A stretch of 64,000 nucleotides of DNA from assembly GCF_002632755.1 (NCBI RefSeq), contig NZ_NJAK01000001.1:2542001-2606000 (forward strand), in the 5' to 3' direction. Of the stretch, positions 27,524 to 37,741 are shown piece after piece. The DNA is from Xenorhabdus ishibashii. Lineage in GTDB: Bacteria > Pseudomonadota > Gammaproteobacteria > Enterobacterales > Enterobacteriaceae. Each line of letters opens with the position of its first letter. Position 1 is the first letter of the stretch. The translations under genes were made by a program, and so were the position numbers. Under the pieces are notes generated by a model that was given only the letters and a program-made list of their open reading frames with translations, did no database searches and was not told the origin of the DNA.

Positions 27524-29047
27524 TTATTCTCCAATTTGACTTTTAAATTTGTTATTGTTTTCCGCATGATTACTTTCAATGTCAGCCATGTCGGTTTTAA
27601 CCTTTTCCGCTTGGGGAGTGTTGATTATGGTGGTATCTGTTGGTGCTTCACTTCCCTCGGCTTTCCTGCGGTTGGTTTTTGCCCTCAGATATCCTTCCAG
27701 GCTCAAATAGTAACGTCGAATATTTTCAACATAGCGATAAGCTTCATAGCCACGGGCATAACCATATGTCGTATTGGCGTAGTATTTTTTCTTGCTGAGC
27801 AGAGGAAGACGCGTTTTAACATCCAGCCAACTGTCTGGATTACCTTTTTGCGCAGCGGTTAATTTACGGGCATCAAGAAGGTGCCCATATCCCATGTTGT
27901 AAGCTGCAAGGGCAAACCAAATGCGTTCATCTTCAGGAATGGTTTTTGGCAAACGTTCCATCAGATAGCCCAGATAAGCCATTCCTCCTTTGACACTCTC
28001 TTCTGGATCCAGCCGATCGTGAACTCCAGCCCATTCTGCTGTCGGGCGCGTAAGCATCATCAAACCACGCACGCCAGTGGGTGAAGTGGCTTGTGGATCC
28101 CAATGTGACTCCTGCCATGCGATAGCTGCTACTAATTGCCAATCAAGTGATCCTGCGTATTGTTGAAAAATTGGCTGATAGGTTGGTAAAAGTTTATCGA
28201 TGGCGCGAATAAAGGAAATCGTATCGAAATAATCGAATGAACCGATATGGCTGAAATATTTTTCTTGTAACCGTGATGTGATACCGTTTTCAGTCAACAT
28301 ACTGAAAAAATCGAGCATAGCGGAGTAGAGACTATAGTCACTATTGCGCTTTAAATACCAGGTCAGCGGATTCTCTTCACTGACATCAAACGCAACTGCT
28401 AAATTGGGATGAATACGCTGTTGCAAAGCTAAACTGAGGGAATCACTGATTGTATAGTCGATTTTTCCCTCAGAAAGTTGTTCGAGCAATTGCTGTGTAT
28501 TTTTGTGTGGTGTTTCTTCCCAGGTTAACTCAGGATAAGACTTCTCTTTCCACCTTTTCAGTTCGCTTATATGGGCTGAACCTGCCGTGATGATGAATTT
28601 GCCTTTTAGATCACCAAACGAATGTGGACGTGTCGTCCCCTTGCGATAAACCAGTTGTTGTATAACTGAAGCGTAGGCAGGGCCAGTGCGTGTTTGATTT
28701 AGCCTGTCTTTATTGTAGATAAGCCCGGCAGCCAGGAAATCTGCCTTATCGTTTTCCAAGTCGTCAAAAAGTTGCTTAATGTTGGGACGAAACTTAATGA
28801 CAAGTTTAACCCCCAGATAATCGGCAAACCGTTTGATTAATTCATAGTCGAATCCTGTTGGTTCGTTTTTGCTGTTAAGAGAGATCAGAGGAGAGTTGAT
28901 GGTACTCACCCGTAGCTCTCCTCGTGCCAGAATTTTGTTTATCTGCTCCTGCTGTTTGTTGGGCCAATTGATATTGAGGCCAATGATGGCAGCAGAGAGG
29001 AGCGCGATAATTACGATAACAAAATAATTTATCTTTATGTTATTCAA
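27524..29047 (-). CDS. mltF: Membrane-bound lytic murein transglycosylase F
   Basis: A 507-residue MltF: an N-terminal hydrophobic segment (about 7-25), a periplasmic SBP_bac_3-like domain (about 40-270, [13 protein letters not shown] ... [15 protein letters not shown]), then a C-terminal SLT domain with catalytic Glu313 in [12 protein letters not shown] and the GVRGLMMLT and AYNMGYGHL motifs. It cleaves peptidoglycan to 1,6-anhydromuropeptides. It is divergent from purL, as in E. coli. Its other flank carries the accessory insert. Confidence 0.96.
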   Translation of the reverse strand: MNNIKINYFVIVIIALLSAAIIGLNINWPNKQQEQINKILARGELRVSTINSPLISLNSKNEPTGFDYELIKRFADYLGVKLVIKFRPNIKQLFDDLENDKADFLAAGLIYNKDRLNQTRTGPAYASVIQQLVYRKGTTRPHSFGDLKGKFIITAGSAHISELKRWKEKSYPELTWEETPHKNTQQLLEQLSEGKIDYTISDSLSLALQQRIHPNLAVAFDVSEENPLTWYLKRNSDYSLYSAMLDFFSMLTENGITSRLQEKYFSHIGSFDYFDTISFIRAIDKLLPTYQPIFQQYAGSLDWQLVAAIAWQESHWDPQATSPTGVRGLMMLTRPTAEWAGVHDRLDPEESVKGGMAYLGYLMERLPKTIPEDERIWFALAAYNMGYGHLLDARKLTAAQKGNPDSWLDVKTRLPLLSKKKYYANTTYGYARGYEAYRYVENIRRYYLSLEGYLRAKTNRRKAEGSEAPTDTTIINTPQAEKVKTDMADIESNHAENNNKFKSQIGE

Positions 29048-29212
29048 ATAGTTATCTCTTTACAGAACGATTGGGAACCGTGCGAAGTGTAAGATAATAG
29101 CATGGTTAAATTTCCAGTAATCGAGAATTTTGCGTAACAAAGGAGGGATGTGCAACCCTATTAAACCAATTTTGGCACTTTATTGAATGTATTACAGGGT
29201 GGATAAATAACC

Positions 29213-29228
29213 ACGCAAACGGTTTCGT
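29213..29228 (+). promoter_or_regulatory. PurR operator of purL
   Basis: The 16-base near-palindrome ACGCAAACGGTTTCGT closely matches the PurR consensus ACGCAAACGTTTGCGT. It lies about 85 bases upstream of the purL start. Confidence 0.85.
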
Positions 29229-29313
29229 CAGAGGAAACATTCCTCTATAATGCTTGCAGTTTCCCCTGAGGCATCAGTCAGGCTTTGCTTCTAAGATGAG
29301 AGAACCTATTATT

Positions 29314-32300
29314 ATGGAAATTCTGCGTGGCTCACCCGCTTTATCAGCATTTCGTATCACTAAGCTCCTTTCCCAGTGTCAAGATCAACATCTCCCTGTT
29401 ACCAACATTTATGCAGAATATGTACATTTTGCAGAAGTTAATGCCCCAATCACGAGAGATGAACGAGAGAAATTAAATAAGCTATTAAAATATGGCCCCT
29501 CTTTGGCCGAACTTGAGCCTAAAGGACAATTAATCTTAGTCACACCTCGTCCAGGCACAATATCCCCTTGGTCATCGAAAGCGACGGACATTGTCCATAA
29601 TTGTGGACTGAACCAGATTGTCCGTTTAGAAAGGGGGATTGCCTATTATATTCAGAGTGTTGGCATGGATGATGGGCAATGGCACACGTTGTCAGCATTA
29701 TTACACGATCGCATGATGGAAAATGTTTTCACTCAGTTCGAACAAGCCGAAGCCCTGTTTTCTCATCAGCAACCGGCGCCATTAAAACAGATTGATATTT
29801 TGCAATCGGGACGGGCAGCACTGGAATCGGCAAATATTGAACTAGGGCTGGCTCTGGCTACAGATGAAATTGATTATTTGTTGAAAGCTTTTCAGGAGTT
29901 GGGACGCAATCCAACAGATGTTGAGCTGTATATGTTTGCCCAGGCAAATTCTGAGCATTGTCGTCATAAGATATTCAATGCAGACTGGGTTATTGATGGT
30001 CAGACTCAACCCAAGTCTTTGTTCAAAATGATCAAAAACACGTTTGAACAGACGCCAGATTACGTGCTTTCTGCTTACAAAGATAATGCGGCGGTTATGG
30101 AAGGTTCTCATGTTGGCCGTTTTTTCCCCGACGCTATAACCGGTGTTTATGACTACCATCAAGAGCCTGCTCATATCTTAATGAAAGTGGAAACTCATAA
30201 CCATCCAACCGCAATTTCGCCTTGGCCTGGTGCGGCAACGGGTTCTGGTGGTGAAATTCGTGATGAAGGTGCAACCGGACGGGGTGCTAAACCGAAAGCC
30301 GGACTGGTCGGTTTTTCGGTTTCAAACTTGAGAATTCCTGGATTTGAACAGCCGTGGGAAGAGGATTTCGGTAAACCTGATCGTATTGTCAGTGCGTTGG
30401 ATATCATGCTGGAAGGTCCATTAGGAGGGGCGGCGTTCAATAATGAATTTGGGCGTCCGGCATTGTTAGGATATTTCAGAACCTATGAAGAAAAAGTCTC
30501 TTCCCATAACGGTACAGAGTTACGTGGTTATCACAAGCCCATCATGCTGGCGGGCGGGATCGGGAATATCCGTGAAGAACATATTCAGAAAGGGGATATT
30601 CCGGTCGGCGCAAAATTGATTGTGTTGGGTGGGCCAAGCATGAATATCGGTTTAGGGGGCGGTGCGGCATCTTCAATGACATCGGGTCAGTCTGATGCTG
30701 ACCTGGATTTTGCCTCTGTGCAGCGTGACAATGCGGAGATGGAGCGTCGTTGTCAGGAAGTTATCGATAGTTGCTGGCAGTTGGGGAATAAAAATCCGAT
30801 TTTATTTATCCATGATGTCGGGGCGGGTGGTTTGTCAAATGCCATGCCTGAATTGGTCAATGATGGCGGTCGAGGCGGGCGTTTTGAGTTACGCAATATT
30901 CTTAATGATGAACCCGGCATGAATCCTTTGCAGTTATGGTGCAATGAATCCCAGGAACGTTATGTTTTGGCTGTAGCACCAGAGCAGTTAGCCCTGTTTG
31001 AAGAAATATGTCGTCGTGAACGTGCTCCTTATGCTGTGGTTGGGGAAGCAACGGAAGAACGGCATTTACTGCTGAATGACACCCATTTTGATAATCAGCC
31101 AATCGATATGCCGCTGGATGTATTGCTCGGTAAGACGCCAAAGATGCAAAAAAATGTGCAAGTTTTGCAGGCTCAAGGGCAAAATTTGGTTCGCAAGGGC
31201 ATTGAGCTGGCAGAAGCGGTAAAACGCATCTTACATTTGCCTGCTGTGGCGGAAAAAACATTCCTGATTACGATTGGAGATCGTTCCATAACCGGTATGG
31301 TTGCCCGTGACCAAATGGTTGGCCCTTGGCAAATCCCGGTCGCAGATTGTGCAGTGACTACCGCCAGTTTGGACAGCTATTATGGCGAAGCCATGTCAAT
31401 GGGTGAGCGAGCGCCGATTGCATTGTTGGATTTTGCGGCATCGGCACGTATGGCGGTGGGTGAAGCACTGACCAATATTGCCTGCGCCTATGTACAAGAT
31501 CTGAAACGCGTGAAGTTATCAGCTAACTGGATGTCAGCATCAGGCCATGCTGGTGAAGATGCGGGCTTGTACGCGGCTGTCAAAGCCGTGGGCGAAGAGT
31601 TGTGTCCGGCCTTGGGGCTGACCATTCCGGTTGGCAAGGATTCGATGTCAATGAAAACCCGCTGGAGTCAAAACGGGGAAGAGCGTGAAATGACTTCACC
31701 ACTTTCATTGGCTATCAGTGCGTTCGCTCGGGTAGAAGATGTTCGTCGTACTGTGACACCAGAATTATCTACGCAAGATGACAATGCGTTGCTGCTGATC
31801 GATCTGGGTAAAGGGCAAAATGCGTTGGGCGGAACGGCATTGGCTCAAGTTTATCGCCAACTTGGGGATAAAACCGCAGATGTTCGCAGTGTTGAGCAAT
31901 TAGCGGGTTTCTTTAATGCGATCCAACATTTGATTTCAGAACAAAAATTGCTGGCTTATCATGACCGTTCGGATGGTGGCCTATTGGTGACATTGGCTGA
32001 AATGGCTTTTGCAGGCCATTGCGGTTTGTATGCTGATATCAGTGCATTTGATGAAGATATTCTGGCTGCATTATTTAATGAAGAACTGGGGGCGGTAATT
32101 CAAATTCGTGAAACTGACAGAGAGCAAATTGAAAACCTGTTGGCAGATTATGGATTACATGAATGTGTGCACTATCTGGGTAAAGCCAGGGCTGGTGATG
32201 ATTTTGTGATTTCCAGTGGCAATATGGAAGTTTATCGTCAGAAACGCAGCACATTGCGCTTATGGTGGGCAGAAACAACGTGGCAAATGCAGCGTCTGCG

Positions 32301-33201
32301 TGATAACCCTGAGTGCGCAGATCAAGAACATCAGGCAAAACAGGATGTGGATGATCCTGGCTTGAATGTGAAATTAACTTTCGACCCCGCGGAAGATATT
32401 GCGGCTTGCTATATTGCAAAACAAGTGCGCCCGCGCGTTGCTGTATTGCGTGAACAGGGAGTTAACTCTCATGTTGAGATGGCAGCAGCATTCCACCGAG
32501 CAGGTTTTGAGGCGGTAGATGTTCATATGAGTGACTTATTGGATGGTCGGATCACATTAGATCAATTCCAGACTTTGGTTGCTTGTGGTGGCTTCTCCTA
32601 TGGAGATGTGCTTGGCGCGGGTGAAGGTTGGGCGAAATCCATTCTGTTTAATTCACGGGTACGTGATGATTTTGCCAGTTTCTTCGCAAGGCCGGATACG
32701 CTGGCATTAGGTGTGTGTAACGGTTGTCAGATGATCTCTAATCTGCATGAATTGATCCCAGGTACAGAACACTGGCCGCGCTTTGTCCGTAACCGTTCAG
32801 AACGCTATGAAGCCCGTTTTAGCTTAGTGGAAGTGGCAAACAGCCCTTCACTGTTCCTGAAAGATATGGCCGGTTCTCGTTTGCCGATCGCGGTGGCTCA
32901 TGGTGAAGGGCTGGTGGAGTTTAGAAACAACCTGAGTTTAATGGAGCTTGAAAAGCACCAGCAGGTCGCATTGCGTTTTGTGGATAACTACGGTTCAGTG
33001 ACAGAAAACTATCCAGCTAACCCAAATGGTTCCGTAAACGGTATTACTTCTGTGACCAGTCTTGATGGAAGAGTCACGGTGATGATGCCTCATCCTGAAA
33101 GGATATTCCGCACGGTTAGCAACTCTTGGCATCCTAAAGAATGGGGAGAAGATAGCCCGTGGATGCGTATTTTCCGTAATGTACGCAAACAGTTAGGTTA
33201 A
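29314..33201 (+). CDS. purL: Phosphoribosylformylglycinamidine synthase
   Basis: Large single-chain FGAM synthase of 1,295 residues (step 4 of purine synthesis), the same length as E. coli. The N-terminal PurS-like domain is followed by the linker, two AIRS-type ATPase halves ([35 protein letters not shown]), and a C-terminal glutamine amidotransferase with Cys1135 in VCNGCQM and the PHPER motif. The frame is open upstream, but ATG 29314 gives the E. coli N-terminus [14 protein letters not shown]. Controlled by PurR to judge from the operator. Confidence 0.98.
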   Translation: MEILRGSPALSAFRITKLLSQCQDQHLPVTNIYAEYVHFAEVNAPITRDEREKLNKLLKYGPSLAELEPKGQLILVTPRPGTISPWSSKATDIVHNCGLNQIVRLERGIAYYIQSVGMDDGQWHTLSALLHDRMMENVFTQFEQAEALFSHQQPAPLKQIDILQSGRAALESANIELGLALATDEIDYLLKAFQELGRNPTDVELYMFAQANSEHCRHKIFNADWVIDGQTQPKSLFKMIKNTFEQTPDYVLSAYKDNAAVMEGSHVGRFFPDAITGVYDYHQEPAHILMKVETHNHPTAISPWPGAATGSGGEIRDEGATGRGAKPKAGLVGFSVSNLRIPGFEQPWEEDFGKPDRIVSALDIMLEGPLGGAAFNNEFGRPALLGYFRTYEEKVSSHNGTELRGYHKPIMLAGGIGNIREEHIQKGDIPVGAKLIVLGGPSMNIGLGGGAASSMTSGQSDADLDFASVQRDNAEMERRCQEVIDSCWQLGNKNPILFIHDVGAGGLSNAMPELVNDGGRGGRFELRNILNDEPGMNPLQLWCNESQERYVLAVAPEQLALFEEICRRERAPYAVVGEATEERHLLLNDTHFDNQPIDMPLDVLLGKTPKMQKNVQVLQAQGQNLVRKGIELAEAVKRILHLPAVAEKTFLITIGDRSITGMVARDQMVGPWQIPVADCAVTTASLDSYYGEAMSMGERAPIALLDFAASARMAVGEALTNIACAYVQDLKRVKLSANWMSASGHAGEDAGLYAAVKAVGEELCPALGLTIPVGKDSMSMKTRWSQNGEEREMTSPLSLAISAFARVEDVRRTVTPELSTQDDNALLLIDLGKGQNALGGTALAQVYRQLGDKTADVRSVEQLAGFFNAIQHLISEQKLLAYHDRSDGGLLVTLAEMAFAGHCGLYADISAFDEDILAALFNEELGAVIQIRETDREQIENLLADYGLHECVHYLGKARAGDDFVISSGNMEVYRQKRSTLRLWWAETTWQMQRLRDNPECADQEHQAKQDVDDPGLNVKLTFDPAEDIAACYIAKQVRPRVAVLREQGVNSHVEMAAAFHRAGFEAVDVHMSDLLDGRITLDQFQTLVACGGFSYGDVLGAGEGWAKSILFNSRVRDDFASFFARPDTLALGVCNGCQMISNLHELIPGTEHWPRFVRNRSERYEARFSLVEVANSPSLFLKDMAGSRLPIAVAHGEGLVEFRNNLSLMELEKHQQVALRFVDNYGSVTENYPANPNGSVNGITSVTSLDGRVTVMMPHPERIFRTVSNSWHPKEWGEDSPWMRIFRNVRKQLG

Positions 33202-33206
33202 CAGAA

Positions 33207-33240
33207 AAGGCTCTGAAAATTCATCAGAGCCTTTATTTTT
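33207..33240 (+). terminator. Terminator of purL
   Basis: Stem AAGGCTCTGA (33207-33216) / TCAGAGCCTT (33224-33233) followed by a T-rich tail, six bases after the stop codon. Confidence 0.9.
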
Positions 33241-33280
33241 TACTTTGCGCTTTGGCATTATTAATCATTATCTATGACAC

Positions 33281-33393
33281 TGTCTCTATATCGCGACAAC
33301 AGTGCTTTATGGTGTCTCAAAAAGGAGACGCTTAATTGATTGATATAAATTGAAAAATATTTTCCTGGAGTGAGGTGTCATAAATAGGCGACA
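33281..33393 (+). promoter_or_regulatory. Three GlrR activator sites upstream of glmY
   Basis: TGTC-N10-GACA occurs at 33281-33298 and 33376-33393, and TGTC-N10-GACG at 33313-33330. The E. coli glmY promoter likewise has three TGTC-N10-GACA GlrR sites upstream of a sigma-54 promoter. Confidence 0.88.
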
Positions 33394-33499
33394 CTAAGAC
33401 TTATCAAATATGAAGAAATACCGATAATAAAATGCAATAAGTATATATTTTTATTTATTTTCAGTAATATCAATTAGGTAAAAATAATTTTGCGAGTTG

Positions 33500-33513
33500 G
33501 CATGTAATGTGCA
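33500..33513 (+). promoter_or_regulatory. Sigma-54 promoter of glmY
   Basis: TTGGCATG...GTGCAT with GG at 33500-33501 and GC at 33512-33513, exactly ten bases apart, fits the -24/-12 pattern. It predicts a start close to 33526, where similarity to GlmY begins. Confidence 0.85.
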
Positions 33514-33525
33514 TAATATGAAGCA

Positions 33526-33751
33526 GTTGCTCATTCATCTTTTTATGTCGGCCCGCAATGAGGTGGAAACATGCCACATAAAGCCCGGAATGATGCCAAA
33601 GTAAGGTGCCTACCGTCCAACTCAATGATACTCGCCTTCGGGCCTTATCAAACACAGGGCGACACGTGGAGTGAGGCACCACCTACATGTTCATTGACTA
33701 GCATGAAGGTTCCTCACTGGCGGGATGGTAAAAAAAATTACTGTCCCGCCA
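33526..33751 (+). ncRNA. glmY: Small RNA GlmY
   Basis: The sequence AGTTGCTCATTCATC, then TTATGTCGGCCC and CACATAAAG, matches the 5' hairpin region of enterobacterial GlmY, a decoy RNA that sequesters RapZ and thereby stabilises GlmZ and glmS mRNA. Position between purL and glrK is the E. coli location. A 3' stem TGGCGGGA (33718-33725) / TCCCGCCA (33744-33751) probably marks the end, although the T run is weak. The predicted length (about 226 bases) is longer than E. coli GlmY, so the 3' end is uncertain. Confidence 0.82.
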
Positions 33752-33911
33752 TCATTATCGTAGGTTATGCCTGTCCATCATGTTTAAGTATGCATCCGCA
33801 TATTCTAATTACCTGTTATTTCAATTATCTTCTGTTTTCAACTATTATTCTGACCATTTTCAATAAGAAAATAAAAGTAACTGTAGCATCAATATCATTA
33901 CAGGTTATGAG

Positions 33912-35351
33912 ATGATTTCTTTGAAAAAATGGCGTTTATTTCCACGCTCATTGCGCCAATTGGTTGTCATGGCTTTCTGGCTGGTTTTATTACCACTATT
34001 AGTTTTAGCTTATCAGGCTTACCAAAGTCTTGATCAGCTTAGTACTCAGGCGGCTGAGATCAATCGTTCAACTTTGGCGGATGCTCGCCGTAGCGAAGCG
34101 ATGGTTGGAGTAGCTCTTGAGATGGAGCGTAGTTACCGCCAATACTGTGTATTAGGTGATAGTCGGCTAGAAAAGCTTTATCAACGTCAATATCGGCAAT
34201 ACATGAATATGCTCGGTAATCAGATGGCAATGCTGGCTAATGCGGAATATACGAAGAAATTTAATGAATTATTATCAGGCTTGAGCAAAATTTCATGTAG
34301 TAATGGAGCACCAGAAGCGGCTGCATCTAAACTACTTGAAGAATTTTCCAGGACTAATAATCTTTTGGTACAGGAAACCCGTAATATTATTTTCAGTCGT
34401 GGTGAACAACTGCAAAAAGATATCGCTGATAAAGGACAATTTTTCGGTTGGCAAAGCCTCATTTTATTCTTGCTAAGTGCTTTCTTGATAGCCTTATTTA
34501 CACGTATGATCATTGGTCCGGTAAAAGGCATTGAGCGGATGATTAATCGGCTCGGAGAAGGGCAATCATTGGAAAATCAGATTGACGCCTTTAAAGGGCC
34601 ACGGGAATTGCGCTCATTGGCTCAACGTATTATTTGGCTAAGTGAGCGTTTATCTTGGCTAGAGTCTCAGCGCCATGAGTTTTTACGCCATATTTCCCAT
34701 GAACTGAAAACTCCTCTGGCAAGTATGCGTGAAGGAACGGAGCTATTGGCTGATGAAATTGCAGGGCCTCTGACGGCAGACCAAAAAGAAGTTGTCAGTA
34801 TTTTGGATAGTAGTAGTAAGCATTTGCAGCAACTCATTGAGCAATTGCTTGAATATAACCGTAAATTAGCGGATGGTGCTGCCGAACATCAGATCGTTTC
34901 TTTAAAAGAAATTGTGGATGGTGTCGTATCATCACATCAATTGCCGGCACGGGCAAAAAATATTCATACAGAAATTCAATTGGATATGGATTATTGTTGG
35001 GCGGAGCCTGACTTATTGACACGGGTGATTGATAATCTCTACTCCAATGCAGTGCACTATGGCGCTGAATCCGGTAACATTTGGATTTCTAGTCAGCAAG
35101 TGGGAAAAAACCTTCAAATTGACATTGCCAATACAGGAACGCCCATCCCAGAGTTAGAGAAAAGTATGATCTTCGAGCCATTTTACCAAGGAAAATTACA
35201 ACGAAAAGGGGCAGTTAAAGGAAGTGGTCTTGGCTTGAGTATCGCGCAAGATTGCATTAAACAGATGCAGGGAAAGCTTTGCTTGGTAGACTCTGACTTT
35301 TCTGATGTATGTTTTCGAATCGAACTGCCATTAACCGCAGGGAATAACTAA
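33912..35351 (+). CDS. glrK: Sensor histidine kinase GlrK (QseE)
   Basis: A 479-residue membrane sensor kinase. TM1 lies at about 16-35, a periplasmic helical domain at 36-180, TM2 at about 183-202, then HAMP. The phosphoacceptor His263 is in RHISHELKTPLA. An HATPase domain follows with the N box NLYSNAVHYG and G2 box GSGLGLSIAQDC. It phosphorylates GlrR to activate glmY transcription in E. coli. It is the first gene of glrK-qseG-glrR, right behind glmY. Confidence 0.95.
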   Translation: MISLKKWRLFPRSLRQLVVMAFWLVLLPLLVLAYQAYQSLDQLSTQAAEINRSTLADARRSEAMVGVALEMERSYRQYCVLGDSRLEKLYQRQYRQYMNMLGNQMAMLANAEYTKKFNELLSGLSKISCSNGAPEAAASKLLEEFSRTNNLLVQETRNIIFSRGEQLQKDIADKGQFFGWQSLILFLLSAFLIALFTRMIIGPVKGIERMINRLGEGQSLENQIDAFKGPRELRSLAQRIIWLSERLSWLESQRHEFLRHISHELKTPLASMREGTELLADEIAGPLTADQKEVVSILDSSSKHLQQLIEQLLEYNRKLADGAAEHQIVSLKEIVDGVVSSHQLPARAKNIHTEIQLDMDYCWAEPDLLTRVIDNLYSNAVHYGAESGNIWISSQQVGKNLQIDIANTGTPIPELEKSMIFEPFYQGKLQRKGAVKGSGLGLSIAQDCIKQMQGKLCLVDSDFSDVCFRIELPLTAGNN

Positions 35352-35356
35352 ATAAT

Positions 35357-36229
35357 ATGTATAACAGGTTTACTTACCGCTTTATGACGGAGATGGAACA
35401 GCGAAATCTTGTGACTAAGCCAATGAAAAAAATGGCTGTTAGGTCATCTATTCTGGCACGTGCTTCCACCCTGCGCTTTCGAGCCATATTGCTATTGTTT
35501 GTTCCCTATTTACTGGCAGGATGCGTTAAAACCAGTGATTCAGACAATTTGGCAACCCTGGCGCAATCTATCTTGCCAGAACCGAATGTTGCGGATTATC
35601 GTCTTAAGGATTGTGATTCAATCTGGGATATCACGAAACCAGCAGCGCTGGAAAATGGGCTTTATTGGCTGAGGTTTATTGATTGCTCAGAGCGGTTGTC
35701 TTCAACAGAAGCTCGTGAGATGGCAAAACGGTTTACCCCAGATATTCCGGCTAATTGGCATCAAGTGCTTAAGCAAAGTATTTTAATTGGCAGGGCGACT
35801 TCTGTATTAACTGAACGCCGGAAAATGGTGGAAAACTTTAATCGGTATAGTATCCAATTCCCTGCCACTTTGCGGCCATTACTTCAATTGTGGCGTGAGC
35901 AGCAATATCTGAAAATTAATCTTGCTGAAGAAAAATCTAAATTCCAGCGCTTCCAGTTTGACAGCGATAATAAAATTGATCGCTTAAAAGAAACACAAGC
36001 ACGTTTAGAATATGAGCTTCATTCCATGTCCCGCAAACTGGAAAATCTGACCGATATTGAACGCCAACTTTCCTCCCGTAAACAAGAACAAAGTAGTGTT
36101 GTTACTCCTAACACGAATACTTCATCGGATAATAACGCAGAACCGAAAGACAAACCCGCAACAGACGAAGATACTAAAGCGGAAGCCAATCCTTCAAAAA
36201 ACAAGCCAAAAGAAAAAGGAGCTGAATAG
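35357..36229 (+). CDS. qseG: Outer membrane lipoprotein QseG
   Basis: A lipoprotein between glrK and glrR. The lipobox LLAGC follows a hydrophobic segment (ILLLFVPYLLAGC); the C-terminal half has a coiled-coil KIDRLKETQARLEYELHSMS and the conserved KLENLTDIERQLSSRK. In E. coli QseG interacts with the kinase. The start is unclear: 35357 gives an unusually long n-region before the signal peptide (290 residues in all), and internal ATGs about 22-25 codons later would give a more normal signal peptide. The tail is low-complexity, Lys/Asp/Pro-rich. Confidence 0.88.
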   Translation: MYNRFTYRFMTEMEQRNLVTKPMKKMAVRSSILARASTLRFRAILLLFVPYLLAGCVKTSDSDNLATLAQSILPEPNVADYRLKDCDSIWDITKPAALENGLYWLRFIDCSERLSSTEAREMAKRFTPDIPANWHQVLKQSILIGRATSVLTERRKMVENFNRYSIQFPATLRPLLQLWREQQYLKINLAEEKSKFQRFQFDSDNKIDRLKETQARLEYELHSMSRKLENLTDIERQLSSRKQEQSSVVTPNTNTSSDNNAEPKDKPATDEDTKAEANPSKNKPKEKGAE

Positions 36230-36231
36230 TA

Positions 36232-37569
36232 ATGACGGTACGTAATTCCGCCCATCTTCTTTTAGTTGATGATGATCCTGGCTTGCTAAAACTATTGGGA
36301 ATGCGTTTAACCAGCGAAGGATTTCGTGTCACGACTGCGGAAAGTGGTTATGAGGCGTTACGCATACTAGCGAGAGAAAAAGTAGATTTAGTAATCAGTG
36401 ACTTACGCATGGATGAAATGGATGGTATGGCACTGTTTGCAGAGATTCAAAAACAGCATGCCGGTATGCCGGTTATTATTCTGACGGCGCATGGCTCTAT
36501 TCCTGATGCCGTGGCAGCAACGCAGCAAGGTGTATTTAGCTTCCTGACCAAGCCTGTTGATCGTGACGCCCTTTACAAAGCCATTGATAATGCGCTGGAA
36601 CTATCAACGCCAGCCATTGATGGGCAATGGAGCGAAAAAATTGTCACCCGAAGCCCTCTGATGTTGCGTCTATTGGAACAGGCAAAGATGGTGGCTCAAT
36701 CTGACGTGAGTGTTCTGATTAACGGGCAAAGTGGAACCGGTAAAGAAGTTCTGGCTCAGGCTATTCATCGGGTAAGTCCCAGAGCGAAGAAGCCTTTTAT
36801 TGCGATTAACTGTGGTGCCTTGCCTGAGCAATTACTTGAATCTGAATTATTTGGCCATGCCAAAGGCGCATTTACGGGCGCCGTTAGCAGCCGAGAAGGG
36901 TTATTTTTAGCGGCGCAAAGCGGAACATTATTCCTTGATGAGATCGGTGATATGCCGATGGCGTTGCAAGTTAAGCTTTTGAGAGTGTTACAGGAACGTA
37001 AGATTCGCCCGTTGGGGAGTAATCGGGATATTGATATTGATGTCAGAATTATTTCTGCCACTCACCGCGACCTGCCTAAGGCCATGCAGCGTAACGAGTT
37101 TCGGGAAGATCTCTACTATCGATTAAATGTGGTTAATTTGAAAATTCCCGCTTTGAACGAACGTGCAGAAGATATTCCTCTATTGGCTAATCATCTGTTA
37201 CGTGAAGCTGCCAAACGCCATAAACCTTTTGTTCGTAGCTTTTCCACCACGGCCATGAAATGCCTGATGGCAGCAAGTTGGCCGGGTAATGTTCGTCAAT
37301 TAGTCAATGTCATTGAACAGTGTGTGGCATTGACGATGGCGCCGGTCATTAGTGATGCTCTGGTTATCCAGGCATTGGAAGGGGAAAATACGGCATTACC
37401 GACATTTGTGGAAGCTCGTGGGCAGTTTGAACTGAATTATCTGCGTAAATTGTTGCAGATAACTAAAGGTAATGTCACTCATGCGGCTCGCATGGCAGGG
37501 CGTAATCGGACAGAATTTTATAAGTTGCTGGCACGCCACGAGTTGGATGCTAACGATTTTAAGGAATAA
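36232..37569 (+). CDS. glrR: Sigma-54 response regulator GlrR (QseF)
   Basis: A 445-residue NtrC-type regulator: receiver domain with phosphoacceptor Asp56 (LVISDLRM), AAA+ domain with Walker A GQSGTGKE (164-172) and the sigma-54-contacting GAFTGA loop, and a C-terminal Fis-type helix-turn-helix (HAARMAGRNRTEFYKLLARH). It starts three bases after the qseG stop, behind an AGGAG site. Its predicted binding sites lie upstream of glmY in this window. Confidence 0.96.
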   Translation: MTVRNSAHLLLVDDDPGLLKLLGMRLTSEGFRVTTAESGYEALRILAREKVDLVISDLRMDEMDGMALFAEIQKQHAGMPVIILTAHGSIPDAVAATQQGVFSFLTKPVDRDALYKAIDNALELSTPAIDGQWSEKIVTRSPLMLRLLEQAKMVAQSDVSVLINGQSGTGKEVLAQAIHRVSPRAKKPFIAINCGALPEQLLESELFGHAKGAFTGAVSSREGLFLAAQSGTLFLDEIGDMPMALQVKLLRVLQERKIRPLGSNRDIDIDVRIISATHRDLPKAMQRNEFREDLYYRLNVVNLKIPALNERAEDIPLLANHLLREAAKRHKPFVRSFSTTAMKCLMAASWPGNVRQLVNVIEQCVALTMAPVISDALVIQALEGENTALPTFVEARGQFELNYLRKLLQITKGNVTHAARMAGRNRTEFYKLLARHELDANDFKE

Positions 37570-37741
37570 CTTTTCTGCTACCCCAGAAATTCTTACACTA
37601 AGCAGAAATTATATACCCCGCTAAGTTTCAAATTGCTAAATACAGGCAGCTTAAAAACACAGGGTATAAAGATTGAGTTGCTTTGCTGCTGAAACCCAGT
37701 AAGGCAGATAGATGATTTATGGCCCAGGAGAGCCGCATTCT

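Noticed and set aside
35357..35425. The long N-terminal extension of QseG as a functional region
   Set aside because: It would place about 35 residues before the hydrophobic core of a lipoprotein signal peptide. A later ATG is more likely, but the sequence does not decide which.
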